Positions 45,071 to 54,459 of a stretch of 64,000 nucleotides of DNA are shown in pieces; the first letter of the stretch is position 1, and each line of letters begins with the position of its first letter. The notes beneath the pieces are model-generated. The model saw only the letters and a list, made by a program, of their open reading frames with translations, was not told the origin of the DNA and made no database searches. The translations under genes were made by a program, and so were the position numbers. Source of the DNA: an uncultured Muribaculaceae bacterium (GTDB lineage Bacteria; Bacteroidota; Bacteroidia; Bacteroidales; Muribaculaceae); assembly GCA_934555895.1 (NCBI GenBank), contig CAKTFH010000005.1, positions 1 through 64,000 of the forward strand, in the 5' to 3' direction.

Positions 45071-46495
45071 ATGGAAAAAGAATTCATCACATACGCTGCA
45101 AACCGACGGCTGCTGCTGCTCTTTCTGGGCTGGAGCATGGATGCCACGCCTTTCAGAGACCTGCACAAACCCGGATATGACATACTTGCAGTCTTCGGGT
45201 ATGAACATACCGGCAATGACGCTTTCGGCATGCTCTCGCAACAAGTGCAGGGCTACGACGAGGTGATCACTGTAGCGTGGTCGTTCGGCGTGCGTATCGC
45301 CACTGAATTTCTCAGAATCTACCGTCATCGGCTTCCGCTTACAGGATGTATCGCCGTAAACGGCACACCTTTCCACATCGACGACAAACGAGGGATACCA
45401 CACGCCATAGCCGAAGGCACTTTGCAGGGACTCAGCGAGCAGTCCGTAAGGAAATTTAGACGCCGCATGTTCGCCACAGCCGATGCATTCTCGGCATTCT
45501 GCGAGACAGCCCCCCGACGGACATTCGATTCGATGCATAACGAACTCGAAGAGTTTGTTGACATGGATCCCTCTCCCTACCCGGAAGTATGGCAGAGAGC
45601 CGTTGTGTCGGGTGCCGACCGCATTTTCCCTCCTGAAAATCAACTCAGAGCATGGAAAGAAGCCGAAGTGGAAATCGACCTGCTGCCCGATGCGCCGCAC
45701 TTTCCAGACCTGCAGCGCGTGCTCGACCGCTATGTCATCAATAAGGAACTTGTATCCAGACGGTTTGCCGATGCATGCGGAAGCTACAGCGAAAATTCTC
45801 CGGTGCAGAAAGATGTTGCCCGAAAATTGTGGAGCCTAACCGCCAACCATCTCGCAATAAAGCACCTCATACCCCGCAGGATAATCGAGGCCGGTACCGG
45901 CGACGGCACTCTCACATCGCTCTATGCCAAGCGTTTCCCTATGTCACAGCTCGAGTTGTGGGATATAGCGGAAGTAGCGACTCCATCCGATGTGCCTGAG
46001 CATACAAAAATGCGCATCTGCGACGCGGAGACTGAAATCAACTGCCTGGCAGACGGCAGCATCGACCTGTTTCTCAGCGCATCGGCCCTGCAGTGGTTTC
46101 ATTCCCCATGCACTTTCATCGAGAGCCTCGGCCGCATACTCGCACCCGGAGGTTTAGCCGCCATCGCCACTTACGGTCCCGGCACCTTCAAAGAGATAAC
46201 CCAGGCCTCAGGCCGCACACTCAATTACCCGCGCCTCGGGTCGCTCATAAGCGCCGCCGAAAACGCCGGCCTCAGGGTGCTCGACAGTTTCGAGGAGACG
46301 CTGACATTGCCGTTCGGAAATGTGATTGAAGTGATGCACCATATCAAGAGCACCGGAGTGAACGCGCTCGCCGACAACGAGCGCGAGGCACGCAACTCGG
46401 CGCTTCGCCTCATGCGCGCCTATCCCGTCGACACCGCCGGCACTGCCGCACTTACTTACGTTCCCATATATCTTATTGTTTCAAAACCATTATGA
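45071..46495 (+). CDS. BioG-BioC fusion: pimeloyl-ACP methyl ester esterase and malonyl-ACP methyltransferase
   Basis: 474 residues in one frame. Residues 1-220 are a BioG-type alpha/beta hydrolase: 'LLLFLGWSMDATPF', nucleophile S71 in 'VAWSFGVRI', with D183 and H210 as likely triad partners. Residues 225-474 are BioC: 'LVSRRFADACGSYSENSPVQ', SAM-binding 'IIEAGTGDGTLTSLYA' and 'DLFLSASALQWFHSP'. BioC methylates malonyl-ACP to disguise it for fatty-acid synthesis; BioG later removes the methyl group from pimeloyl-ACP methyl ester. So the first and last steps of pimelate making are on one polypeptide. Such fusions are known in Bacteroidetes. The stop overlaps bioD by four bases. Confidence 0.93.
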   Translation: MEKEFITYAANRRLLLLFLGWSMDATPFRDLHKPGYDILAVFGYEHTGNDAFGMLSQQVQGYDEVITVAWSFGVRIATEFLRIYRHRLPLTGCIAVNGTPFHIDDKRGIPHAIAEGTLQGLSEQSVRKFRRRMFATADAFSAFCETAPRRTFDSMHNELEEFVDMDPSPYPEVWQRAVVSGADRIFPPENQLRAWKEAEVEIDLLPDAPHFPDLQRVLDRYVINKELVSRRFADACGSYSENSPVQKDVARKLWSLTANHLAIKHLIPRRIIEAGTGDGTLTSLYAKRFPMSQLELWDIAEVATPSDVPEHTKMRICDAETEINCLADGSIDLFLSASALQWFHSPCTFIESLGRILAPGGLAAIATYGPGTFKEITQASGRTLNYPRLGSLISAAENAGLRVLDSFEETLTLPFGNVIEVMHHIKSTGVNALADNEREARNSALRLMRAYPVDTAGTAALTYVPIYLIVSKPL

Positions 46496-47136
46496 ATCAC
46501 AAGGCATTTTTTGTGAGCGGCATCGACACCGATGCCGGAAAGACATATTGCACCGCATGGCTTGCAAAGCAGTGGATGAACGAGGGCCTGAGCGTCGTTA
46601 CACAGAAGTTCATCCAAACCGGCTGCGACGAATATTCAGAAGACATTGAGGCACACCGCCGCCTCTGCGGAATAGACCCGCTCCCCGAAGACCTCGACCA
46701 CACCACAGCGCCGCTGATTTACCATCACCCCTGCTCGCCCCAGCTTGCCGCCCGCCTCGACGGACGCGACATACCGCTTGACATCATCGACCGAAGCACC
46801 GAAACGCTGCTGAAAAAATACGACCGTGTGCTTGTTGAGGGTGCAGGCGGCCTTATGGTGCCGATTACCGACGAAATGTTCACCATCGATTATGTATCGC
46901 AGCGGCATCTGCCTCTGATTCTGGTGGTACACAGCGCACTGGGCTCGATCAATCATATAATCCTCTCACTTGAAGCCATAAAGAAGCGCGGTATAGAGCT
47001 TTACGCAGTGCTTTACAACACCTTTTTCGACACTGACCCTCTGATAGCCGCCGACACAAGGGCTTTTGTAGAACGATATCTGAAACGTGAATTCCCCGAC
47101 ACACAGATACTCGATGTGCCATCGCTGATGAAGTGA
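46492..47136 (+). CDS. bioD: Dethiobiotin synthetase
   Basis: 214 residues. The P-loop is 'VSGIDTDAGKTYCTAWLAKQ', a variant of G-T-D-T-x-x-G-K-T. 'FIQTGCDEYSEDIEAHRRLC' (usual K-P-x-x-T-G replaced by I-Q-T-G) and 'VLVEGAGGLMVPI' complete the active site. It closes the ureido ring of biotin with CO2 and ATP. The ATG overlaps the bioG-bioC stop (ATGA). bioA and bioB are not in this window. Confidence 0.95.
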   Translation: MNHKAFFVSGIDTDAGKTYCTAWLAKQWMNEGLSVVTQKFIQTGCDEYSEDIEAHRRLCGIDPLPEDLDHTTAPLIYHHPCSPQLAARLDGRDIPLDIIDRSTETLLKKYDRVLVEGAGGLMVPITDEMFTIDYVSQRHLPLILVVHSALGSINHIILSLEAIKKRGIELYAVLYNTFFDTDPLIAADTRAFVERYLKREFPDTQILDVPSLMK

Positions 47137-47242
47137 CACGGCATGAAAGCCGATAGCGCCAAAGCAACGCTTTATGTAGCCATATTCAGGCGCTTCAACA
47201 TTTTTTTGCTTTTGATTGTGAGCGTAAACCACATCAAAATGC

Positions 47243-47250
47243 TAAATTTG
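47243..47250 (+). promoter_or_regulatory. -7 promoter element of the RNase D-like gene
   Basis: TAAATTTG, 44 bases before the start codon at 47295. Between here and the bioD stop, a weak AGCGCC...GGCGCT stem (about 47153-47196) followed by ACATTTTTTT may end the biotin operon. Confidence 0.5.
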
Positions 47251-47294
47251 CAAAAAACTATAAGAACCGTACCCCACAATATATTCACATAGAG

Positions 47295-47945
47295 ATGCTC
47301 AGCATTTCAAAACAGCAACTTCTGGAACTTCCCGAGGTGAAATACCCCGGGAAAGTGATTCTCGTAGACTCTCCCTCACGCAGCAGAAGCGCTCTGGCCT
47401 ACCTTAACAAAGTGAGCCAGATAGGGTTTGACACCGAGACCCGCCCGTCGTTTCAGAAATACCGCCACTACAATGTGAGCCTCATGCAGATTTCGGCGGA
47501 AGACGAGTGCTTCCTGTTCCGTCTCAAACAGATAGGGTCGCTTGAACCTCTGATGCATTTCCTCGAGAATCCTGCCGTACAGAAAATCGGACTTTCACTC
47601 AAAGACGATTTCCACTCGCTGGCCAAACTAGCTGAATTTGAGCCTCAGGGCTTTGTGGAACTGCAGTCGTTCGTCAAGGATTACGAAATAGCCGACAACA
47701 GCCTCCAGCGTATCTACGGCATCATATTCAACCAGCGCATATCAAAGAACCAGCGCCTCACCAACTGGGAGGCTCAGGAGCTCACCCTGTCGCAGCAAAG
47801 TTATGCCGCTATCGACGCATGGGCATGCCAGATGATATACAATCATCTGACGGCTGGAAAATTCTCGCCGTCGGAATCACCATATGTGATGGAAGAACCT
47901 GTGCCGGGTCACGACCTGCGTCACCCCGATGTGGCGCTGTCGTAA
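47295..47945 (+). CDS. 3'-5' exonuclease, RNase D-like
   Basis: 216 residues, a stand-alone DEDD exonuclease domain. The acidic residues are in 'IGFDTETRPSF' (D and E), 'IGLSLKDDFHSL' (D) and 'QSYAAIDAWACQMIYNHL' (YxxxD, the DEDDy type). No HRDC domain follows, so it is not full RNase D. It degrades RNA or DNA from the 3' end; the physiological target is unknown. It has its own promoter. Confidence 0.9.
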   Translation: MLSISKQQLLELPEVKYPGKVILVDSPSRSRSALAYLNKVSQIGFDTETRPSFQKYRHYNVSLMQISAEDECFLFRLKQIGSLEPLMHFLENPAVQKIGLSLKDDFHSLAKLAEFEPQGFVELQSFVKDYEIADNSLQRIYGIIFNQRISKNQRLTNWEAQELTLSQQSYAAIDAWACQMIYNHLTAGKFSPSESPYVMEEPVPGHDLRHPDVALS

Positions 47946-48001
47946 CAGCGTCCGTTCACCTCAAATCACATGCCTCAAAAACTTCTCACAACACCCTTGA
48001 A

Positions 48002-48208
48002 ATGAAAAAAGCCATAATCATTCCGACCGTGCTTTTCATCTACCTGATTGTGATGGTAGTGCTAGGCTGGCCGTCGTATCAGAGCGGAGCCACCTCAGCA
48101 CTGCTATATTTCGGTGGCACAGCCATATGCATAGTGTGCATCGTACTCCTCCATTTCAACCTCAGGTATGCCGCCGCACGCCGTAACAAGGCCCGCAACG
48201 ACAACTGA
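48002..48208 (+). CDS. Small membrane protein (68 aa)
   Basis: 68 residues from ATG 48002. Two hydrophobic segments ('AIIIPTVLFIYLIVMVVLGW' and 'LLYFGGTAICIVCIVLLHF') and a short basic tail ('RYAAARRNKAR'). Inside-positive distribution suggests both ends in the cytoplasm. I recognise no family. It lies between the exonuclease and prolyl oligopeptidase genes, 37 bases before the latter. Confidence 0.7.
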   Translation: MKKAIIIPTVLFIYLIVMVVLGWPSYQSGATSALLYFGGTAICIVCIVLLHFNLRYAAARRNKARNDN

Positions 48209-48245
48209 CAAACAGCCTTCACCAGTATTCCATCATATCACATCA

Positions 48246-50378
48246 ATGAAAACCACTCTCACATTCGCCTCAATCATGGCACTGTTAGCAACATCGGCAT
48301 GCTCCACTGCCCCTGAAAAGCTCAACTATCCTCAGGCTCCGTCTGACGCCACCTCCGACAACTATTTCGGGACCGAAGTGGCCGACCCCTACAGACCGCT
48401 TGAAAACGACACCGCCGCCAGCACCCTCGCATGGGTGGAACAGGAGCGTGAACTCACTGAAAACTATCTCTCGAAAATACCGTTCCGCGACAAGGTGCGC
48501 AAACAGCTCACCGAGCTTAACGACTACACCAAACAGGGAACCCCGTGGAAATGGTATGACGGGAAATATTACTTTTCCCGCAACGACGGTCTGAAAAATC
48601 AGGCTGTAATCATGCGCGCCGACACTCCCGACGGCAAGGATGCAGAGGTATTCCTCGACCCCAACACCCTCTCAGATGACGGCACAGTGGCACTCACCGG
48701 CCTCACCATGAGCCACGACGGCAAATATGTGGCATATACCATATCGCGCAGCGGTTCCGACTGGACTGAGATTTTCGTAATCGACGCCGCCACAGCCAAA
48801 CCGCTCAGCGACCACATAGAATGGGCCAAATTCACCGACGCCGCATGGTATAAGGACGGTTTCTTCTACTCGGCCTACGACCGCCCCGAAGGTGGAAAGG
48901 AGTTCTCAAACGCCAACGAGAACCACCGCATATACTATCACCGCATAGGCACTCCGCAGAGCGCCGACGCAATAGCTTTTGAAGACAAGGAGCACCCGCT
49001 CCACTTCCACTCGGCCATAGTGCCCGACAGCGAGCGCTGCCTGATTGTGAAGGTAGGCGGCCAAGGCTTCGGCGACGGCGTAATGGTAAAGGACCTCACG
49101 AAACCCGATGCCAAATGGGTGACCGTGGAACCCTCGCAAAACTATGAAATGCAGTTCGTCGACCTTATCGGCGATGACCTCTATTTCAATACATCAGAAG
49201 GCGCTCAGCGCAACCGCCTCGTGAAAATGCCGCTGGCCAATCCTGCCAAAGCCAACTGGCAGACAGTGGTTCCAGAGCAGGATGGCGTGCTTGTGAGCGC
49301 TCAGCGTTCAGGCAACGATTTCATACTCACCTATGAGAAGGACGCCTCGGAACATCCCGCTGTATACAGCCTCGACGGCAATCACAAGGCCGACATCGAG
49401 CTCCCCACCTACGGTAAAGTGGGCATATCGGCCTCCGACAGCAACGATGAAGTGTTCTATTCCTTCACCTCGTTCCTCTACCCGTCGGCCATCTACAGCT
49501 ACAACAAGGCCACCGGTGAGAGCACTCCGCTCTTCACTCCGGCCATCAAGGGCTTCAACCCCGATGACTATGTAACCGAGCAGGTATTCTACACATCATC
49601 CGATGGCACAAAGGTGCCGATGTTCCTCACCTACCGTAAGGGGCTCAAACGCGACGGCTCAAATCCTGTGTATCTTTACGGTTACGGAGGCTTCAATGTG
49701 TCGCTGCCCCCCTCTTTCTCACCCAACCGACTGCTCTGGCTTGAAAACGGCGGCATATACGCCCAGGCCAACCTCCGCGGAGGTGCCGAATACGGCGAGG
49801 CATGGCATGAGGCCGGCACTAAGCAGAAGAAACTGAACGTGTTCAACGACTTCATCTCGGCAGCCGAATACATGATAAACGAGAACTGGACTTCGCCCGA
49901 ACACCTCGTCATAGAAGGCGGCAGCAACGGCGGCCTCCTCGTAGGTGCCGTGACGAACATGCGTCCCGACCTGTTCAAGGTGGCCATTCCCCGTGTCGGC
50001 GTGATGGACATGATGCGCTACCACCTCTTCACTATCGGCTGGAACTGGGCTTCGGACTACGGCACCAGCGCCGACTCTAAAGAGATGGCCAACTATCTGC
50101 TCGCCTACTCACCACTTCACAACATTAAAAACGACGGCACACCTTATCCCGCCATCATGGTTACCACAGCCGACCATGACGACCGTGTGGTGCCCGCGCA
50201 CTCGTTCAAATACGCAGCCACACTGCAGCAGGCCAACACCGGCGACGCGCCTAAAATCATACGCATCGACAGCAAGGCAGGCCACGGCGCAGGCAAGCCT
50301 GTGGCAAAGGTAATCGACGAATACACCGACATATATTCATTCATCTTCGAGAATCTCGGAATCACACCGAAGAATTGA
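48246..50378 (+). CDS. Prolyl oligopeptidase (S9A), lipoprotein
   Basis: 710 residues from ATG 48246, which gives a lipoprotein signal peptide ending 'LLATSACS'; an earlier in-frame start would add 26 residues in front of it and overlap the preceding gene. The N-terminal part is the seven-bladed propeller. The C-terminal hydrolase has the nucleophile in 'IEGGSNGGLLVGAV', the Asp in 'TTADHDDRVVPAHSF' and the His in 'SKAGHGAGKP'. It cleaves short peptides after proline in the periplasm or at the outer membrane. The stop overlaps the next start (TTGA). Confidence 0.95.
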   Translation: MKTTLTFASIMALLATSACSTAPEKLNYPQAPSDATSDNYFGTEVADPYRPLENDTAASTLAWVEQERELTENYLSKIPFRDKVRKQLTELNDYTKQGTPWKWYDGKYYFSRNDGLKNQAVIMRADTPDGKDAEVFLDPNTLSDDGTVALTGLTMSHDGKYVAYTISRSGSDWTEIFVIDAATAKPLSDHIEWAKFTDAAWYKDGFFYSAYDRPEGGKEFSNANENHRIYYHRIGTPQSADAIAFEDKEHPLHFHSAIVPDSERCLIVKVGGQGFGDGVMVKDLTKPDAKWVTVEPSQNYEMQFVDLIGDDLYFNTSEGAQRNRLVKMPLANPAKANWQTVVPEQDGVLVSAQRSGNDFILTYEKDASEHPAVYSLDGNHKADIELPTYGKVGISASDSNDEVFYSFTSFLYPSAIYSYNKATGESTPLFTPAIKGFNPDDYVTEQVFYTSSDGTKVPMFLTYRKGLKRDGSNPVYLYGYGGFNVSLPPSFSPNRLLWLENGGIYAQANLRGGAEYGEAWHEAGTKQKKLNVFNDFISAAEYMINENWTSPEHLVIEGGSNGGLLVGAVTNMRPDLFKVAIPRVGVMDMMRYHLFTIGWNWASDYGTSADSKEMANYLLAYSPLHNIKNDGTPYPAIMVTTADHDDRVVPAHSFKYAATLQQANTGDAPKIIRIDSKAGHGAGKPVAKVIDEYTDIYSFIFENLGITPKN

Positions 50379-51322
50379 GAATAAAAGCATTACATATAGC
50401 GATACTGCTCACCCCGATGACGCTGCCCCTCCATGGCTGCTTCACCGGGGTTGAGTCTACTCCCAAAATCACCTACAAGGATGTGAAGGAGAACAATGCC
50501 GACCGCACTTCAGCGGAAGAGGCGCTTGCGGCCACCTTTACCGCGCCGCCCTTCGGCGAATGGGAAAACGGTAAGCGGTTTTATGTCACATCAGACCGCA
50601 TCGGCCTCGTGATGTCATCGAAATCGGGCACAACGGTTCCCGCTCTTGCCGAAGGTGATGTGATAAAATACCGCGGCACACGCACCGCACCCGACCTCAC
50701 AGGCCGCGAGGTGACGGAGTTTATGTTCACCCTCTCAGGACAGCGGACAGACACTCTCACCTACCGCACTAACGCCACAATGGCCGAGCTCAACGCCCGC
50801 CGCAAGGTAGAGGTACCTTTCACCATCGACCTCTCGCTTGTCGACAAGGTTAAGGAAGCACTTGCTGGAAAGACCCTTTATGTGCGCACACCCCTTTGGT
50901 TCAACGACAGCCAGCAGGCTGTGGAAGGGCGAAAGTTTGTCAAAGTTACCGTCAATGATGTATTGCCTGCCAACGAGGTGTATCCGATGCGAGTGCTGTT
51001 CACCGACGATGCCGGAGTGAATGCATCGGTCTACATGTCGGCCGACAACGGCAACCGTTGGTCGCCGCGCGAGTTTGCCACCGTATTCTCGTTCACCGAC
51101 CCGCACCTAGAATACCCCAAAATCACCGACGAAATGTGGGATTACATCAAACGCAACAGGGTGAAGGAGGGTATGACCAAACCCGAAGCCCGCCTGGCCT
51201 TAGGCGACCCGGCCAACATCGACCGCGGTCACGACCACAGTACTGCCTATGAACGCTGGAACTACACCAACGGCATATATCTGATTTTCGAGGACGGCCT
51301 ACTCACACGTTTCAGTAAATAA
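50375..51322 (+). CDS. Lipoprotein with BamE/SmpA-like C-terminal motif
   Basis: 315 residues starting at TTG 50375, which overlaps the previous TGA. This start is supported by its product: it yields a signal peptide of 21 residues before the lipobox Cys ('TLPLHGCFTG'), while the first ATG would leave only seven. The middle is strand-rich with 'TYRTNATMAELNARRKVEVP'. The end, 'RVKEGMTKPEARLALGDPAN' then 'RWNYTNGIYLIFEDGLLTRF', has the GMT...LG.P...W.Y..G...F..G pattern of BamE/SmpA-like domains. The function is unknown; an envelope-assembly role is a guess. Confidence 0.75.
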   Translation: MRIKALHIAILLTPMTLPLHGCFTGVESTPKITYKDVKENNADRTSAEEALAATFTAPPFGEWENGKRFYVTSDRIGLVMSSKSGTTVPALAEGDVIKYRGTRTAPDLTGREVTEFMFTLSGQRTDTLTYRTNATMAELNARRKVEVPFTIDLSLVDKVKEALAGKTLYVRTPLWFNDSQQAVEGRKFVKVTVNDVLPANEVYPMRVLFTDDAGVNASVYMSADNGNRWSPREFATVFSFTDPHLEYPKITDEMWDYIKRNRVKEGMTKPEARLALGDPANIDRGHDHSTAYERWNYTNGIYLIFEDGLLTRFSK

Positions 51323-51355
51323 TCGGAAACCACAGATACTCAAAAAACAGAGAAC

Positions 51356-52126
51356 ATGCGACTTAAATTTCTCGGAACAGGCACATCGACCGGAGTTCCA
51401 CAGCTGCGGTGCAACTGCGATGTATGCAGCTCTACCGACCCACGTGACCGGCGTATGCGCTGCTCGGCACTTGTGGAAACCGAAGGCCGAAACCTACTTA
51501 TAGACTGCGGACCCGATTTCCGTGAGCAGATGTTACGTTTTCACCGCCACGGCGACCTCGACGCACTGCTGGTTACACATCACCATTACGACCACGTAGG
51601 TGGCACAGATGACCTCCGCCCTTATTGCCGCGGCAAAGAGGCTTTTCCGATATTCTGCAACGCCGATGTGGAGAGCGACCTTCATCGCCGCATGCCATAT
51701 TGCTTCGCCGAGCACCCATATCCGGGAGTACCGAAGCTCGAGGTGAATGTGGTGAAGCCGTTTGAGCCCTTCAATACTTGCGGCATAGAGGTCATGCCGG
51801 TATTGGTGCACCACTATCTTCTGGGCATACTCGGTTTCCACATCGGAAATCTCGCATACATCACCGACGCGAAAACAATACCCGAGGAAACACTCGAGGA
51901 AATATCTGGTGTGGACACCCTGGTGATAAATGCCCTCAGGCATGAAGAACATATGTCGCACATGAATCTGGAGCAGGCCCTTGCGGTGATAGACCGTGTG
52001 AAGCCACGTGTGGCGTACCTCACACATCTGAGTCACGACATGGGACTGACGGCCGACACCGAAACAAGACTGCCTCAAGGAGTGTTTCTCGCCACCGACG
52101 GGGCCACTGTGGAGATACCCGACTGA
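51356..52126 (+). CDS. Metallo-beta-lactamase fold hydrolase, PhnP-like
   Basis: 256 residues. 'KFLGTGTSTGVPQLRCNCDV' (with C-x-C-x2-C as in PhnP), 'LIDCGPDFREQML' and the metal motif 'VTHHHYDHVGGTDDLRP' (HxHxDH) are clear. Later ligands lie in 'YITDAKTIPEE' and 'YLTHLSHDMG'. PhnP-type enzymes hydrolyse cyclic phosphodiesters; there are no phosphonate genes here, so the substrate is open. Starts 33 bases after the lipoprotein gene. Confidence 0.9.
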   Translation: MRLKFLGTGTSTGVPQLRCNCDVCSSTDPRDRRMRCSALVETEGRNLLIDCGPDFREQMLRFHRHGDLDALLVTHHHYDHVGGTDDLRPYCRGKEAFPIFCNADVESDLHRRMPYCFAEHPYPGVPKLEVNVVKPFEPFNTCGIEVMPVLVHHYLLGILGFHIGNLAYITDAKTIPEETLEEISGVDTLVINALRHEEHMSHMNLEQALAVIDRVKPRVAYLTHLSHDMGLTADTETRLPQGVFLATDGATVEIPD

Positions 52127-52219
52127 CAGTTCACGGCATGCGCCGTTTCAAACCGTTCCATAGCCCCGAGAGCATGAAAAAACATGAGGCGCAGTTGTGC
52201 GCTTTTGATTTTTATTTAT

Positions 52220-52227
52220 TACTTTTG
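52220..52227 (+). promoter_or_regulatory. -7 promoter element of the methylmalonyl-CoA epimerase gene
   Basis: TACTTTTG matches TAnnTTTG; a TTG lies 22 bases upstream (52195-52197). The leader would be about 105 bases long, with no obvious fold. Confidence 0.55.
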
Positions 52228-52340
52228 TTGCGTAAAAACCGGAGCACGGGTTTGCGATAAAAACATTAAGCGAACCATCTGCCGCATTTACACACCAATG
52301 ATTAGGAAACCTTAAACAAATTTCTAAAAACTTTATAGTT

Positions 52341-52763
52341 ATGGATATTTCCCATATCGAGCACATCGGCATCGCAGTGCCCTCTCTGGAGGAAGCGATT
52401 CCCTTCTACGAGAATATTCTCGGCCTTAAATGTTTTGCCATCGAAGAAGTAGCAGACCAAAAAGTAAAGACAGCCTTCTTCAAAGTGGGCCAGACCAAGA
52501 TAGAACTGCTTGAAGGCACATCGCCCGAAAGCGCCATCAGCAAATTCATCGCAAACAACGGCGGTCGCGGCGGCATCCAGCATGTGGCATTCGCCGTAGA
52601 AGACGGAGTGGCAAACGCCCTGGCAGAAGCCGAGGAGAAAGGCTGCCGCCTCATCGACAAAGCACCCCGCAAGGGAGCTGAAGGCCTCAACATAGCTTTC
52701 CTCCATCCGAAATCGACAGTGGGCACCCTCGTGGAGCTCTGCGAAGACCCCAACAAGAAATAA
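52341..52763 (+). CDS. mce: Methylmalonyl-CoA epimerase
   Basis: 140 residues, two vicinal-oxygen-chelate modules. Metal ligands are the His in 'ISHIEHIGIAVPS', the His in 'GGIQHVAFAVED' and the Glu in 'GTLVELCED'. It converts (R)- to (S)-methylmalonyl-CoA, the form decarboxylated by the complex coded downstream. With methylmalonyl-CoA mutase (outside the window) this is the succinate-to-propionate route of Bacteroidales. A hairpin in the 113-base gap before mmdA may tune expression. Confidence 0.95.
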   Translation: MDISHIEHIGIAVPSLEEAIPFYENILGLKCFAIEEVADQKVKTAFFKVGQTKIELLEGTSPESAISKFIANNGGRGGIQHVAFAVEDGVANALAEAEEKGCRLIDKAPRKGAEGLNIAFLHPKSTVGTLVELCEDPNKK

Positions 52764-52774
52764 AACCGAAAACA

Positions 52775-52824
52775 GGAGACCGCATCATGCACCCGCCACT
52801 CTGAGGCGCCACGATGCAGTCTCC
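52775..52824 (+). terminator. Hairpin between mce and mmdA
   Basis: GGAGAC-c-GCATC pairs with GATGC-a-GTCTCC, then CGTTTGC. There is only a short T stretch, so a partial terminator or a processing site is more likely than a full stop, since mmdA has no convincing promoter. Confidence 0.45.
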
Positions 52825-52876
52825 CGTTTGCATAATATAACAGCAATCAACAACCATCACAATATCGTAAAAAGAT

Positions 52877-54430
52877 ATGAGCAACCAACTTGAAAAGATT
52901 CAGGAGCTGATAGAGATGCGCGAGAAAGCACGCATAGGCGGTGGCGAGAAAGCCATCGAAAAACAGCATGAGCGTGGCAAATACACCGCCCGCGAGCGCA
53001 TAGCCCAGCTTCTTGACGAAGGTTCCTTCGAGGAGCTCGATATGTTTGTAACACATCGTTGCCACAACTTCGGTCAGGAGAAGAAATCGTTCCTCGGCGA
53101 CGGCGTTGTAACTGGCTACGGCACCATCGACGGCCGCCCCGTGTATGTGTTCGCACAGGACTTCACCGTGTTCGGAGGTTCGCTCTCCGAGACCATGGCC
53201 CTCAAGATCTGCAAAATCATGGACATGGCCATGAAGATGGGTGCACCTGTGATCGGCCTCAACGACTCGGGAGGCGCCCGCATTCAGGAAGGCATCAACG
53301 CCCTGGCAGGTTACGCCGAGATTTTCCAGCGCAACATCCTCGCCTCGGGTGTGATTCCCCAGATCTCGGCTATCCTCGGCCCCTGCGCCGGCGGTGCCGT
53401 ATACTCCCCTGCCCTCACCGACTTCACCATCATGGCCAAGGGCATCAGCTACATGTTCCTCACAGGTCCTAAGGTCGTAAAGACCGTTACCGGCGAGGAT
53501 GTAAGCCAGGAAGATCTCGGCGGTGCCACAGTGCACTCACAGAAGAGCGGCGTATGCCACTTCGCAGCCGAGGACGGCGAGGACGCCATCAAGATCGTGC
53601 GCAAACTCATGAGCTACATTCCGCAGAACAATCTTGAGGATGCTCCCACAGTTGAATGCACCGACCCCATCGACCGTATGGAGGATTCTCTCAACGAAAT
53701 CGTACCCGACAGCCCCAACCGCCCCTACGACATGTACAATGTCATCGGCGCCATCGTGGACAACGGCGAGTTTCTTGAGATACAGCGCGACTACGCCAAG
53801 AACATCATCATCGGATTCGCCCGTTTCAACGGCCAGAGCGTAGGTATCGTGGCCAACCAGCCCAAATTCCTTGCCGGCGTGCTCGACAGCAACGCATCGC
53901 GCAAGGCTGCCCGCTTCGTGCGCTTCTGCGACGCATTCAACATTCCTATTGTATCGCTTGTGGATGTGCCCGGATTCCTCCCCGGCACTGGTCAGGAATA
54001 CAACGGCGTGATCCTCCACGGAGCCAAGCTGCTCTACGCCTACGGCGAGGCCACAGTGCCCAAGGTTACAGTCACACTACGCAAGAGCTACGGCGGCAGC
54101 CACATCGTGATGAGCTGCAAGCAGCTCCGCGGCGACATGAACTACGCATGGCCTACAGCCGAGATAGCCGTAATGGGCGGCGCTGGCGCTGTAGAAGTGC
54201 TCTATGCCAAGGAAGCCAAGGCAAGCGACGACCCCAAGAAAGTGCTCGCCGAGAAAGAGGACGAATACAACAAGCTCTTCTGCAACCCATACAACGCAGC
54301 AAAGTACGGCTACATCGACGATGTGATCGAGCCCCGCAATACCCGCTTCCGCATCATCAGAGCTCTGCAGCAGCTCGCCACAAAGCGCGTCACCAACCCC
54401 GCCAAAAAGCATGGCAACATTCCCCTCTGA
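52877..54430 (+). CDS. mmdA: Methylmalonyl-CoA decarboxylase alpha subunit (carboxyltransferase)
   Basis: 517 residues of the acyl-CoA carboxyltransferase family. '[20 protein letters not shown]', '[20 protein letters not shown]', '[20 protein letters not shown]', '[18 protein letters not shown]' and '[18 protein letters not shown]' are all typical. It moves the carboxyl group of (S)-methylmalonyl-CoA onto biotin of the carrier subunit. Very close relatives serve as propionyl-CoA carboxylase beta, but the OadG-like, BCCP and membrane beta genes that follow favour the Na+-pumping decarboxylase. Confidence 0.95.
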   Translation: MSNQLEKIQELIEMREKARIGGGEKAIEKQHERGKYTARERIAQLLDEGSFEELDMFVTHRCHNFGQEKKSFLGDGVVTGYGTIDGRPVYVFAQDFTVFGGSLSETMALKICKIMDMAMKMGAPVIGLNDSGGARIQEGINALAGYAEIFQRNILASGVIPQISAILGPCAGGAVYSPALTDFTIMAKGISYMFLTGPKVVKTVTGEDVSQEDLGGATVHSQKSGVCHFAAEDGEDAIKIVRKLMSYIPQNNLEDAPTVECTDPIDRMEDSLNEIVPDSPNRPYDMYNVIGAIVDNGEFLEIQRDYAKNIIIGFARFNGQSVGIVANQPKFLAGVLDSNASRKAARFVRFCDAFNIPIVSLVDVPGFLPGTGQEYNGVILHGAKLLYAYGEATVPKVTVTLRKSYGGSHIVMSCKQLRGDMNYAWPTAEIAVMGGAGAVEVLYAKEAKASDDPKKVLAEKEDEYNKLFCNPYNAAKYGYIDDVIEPRNTRFRIIRALQQLATKRVTNPAKKHGNIPL

Positions 54431-54459
54431 TTTTCACGCACTAACGAAAAAAGAAAGGA

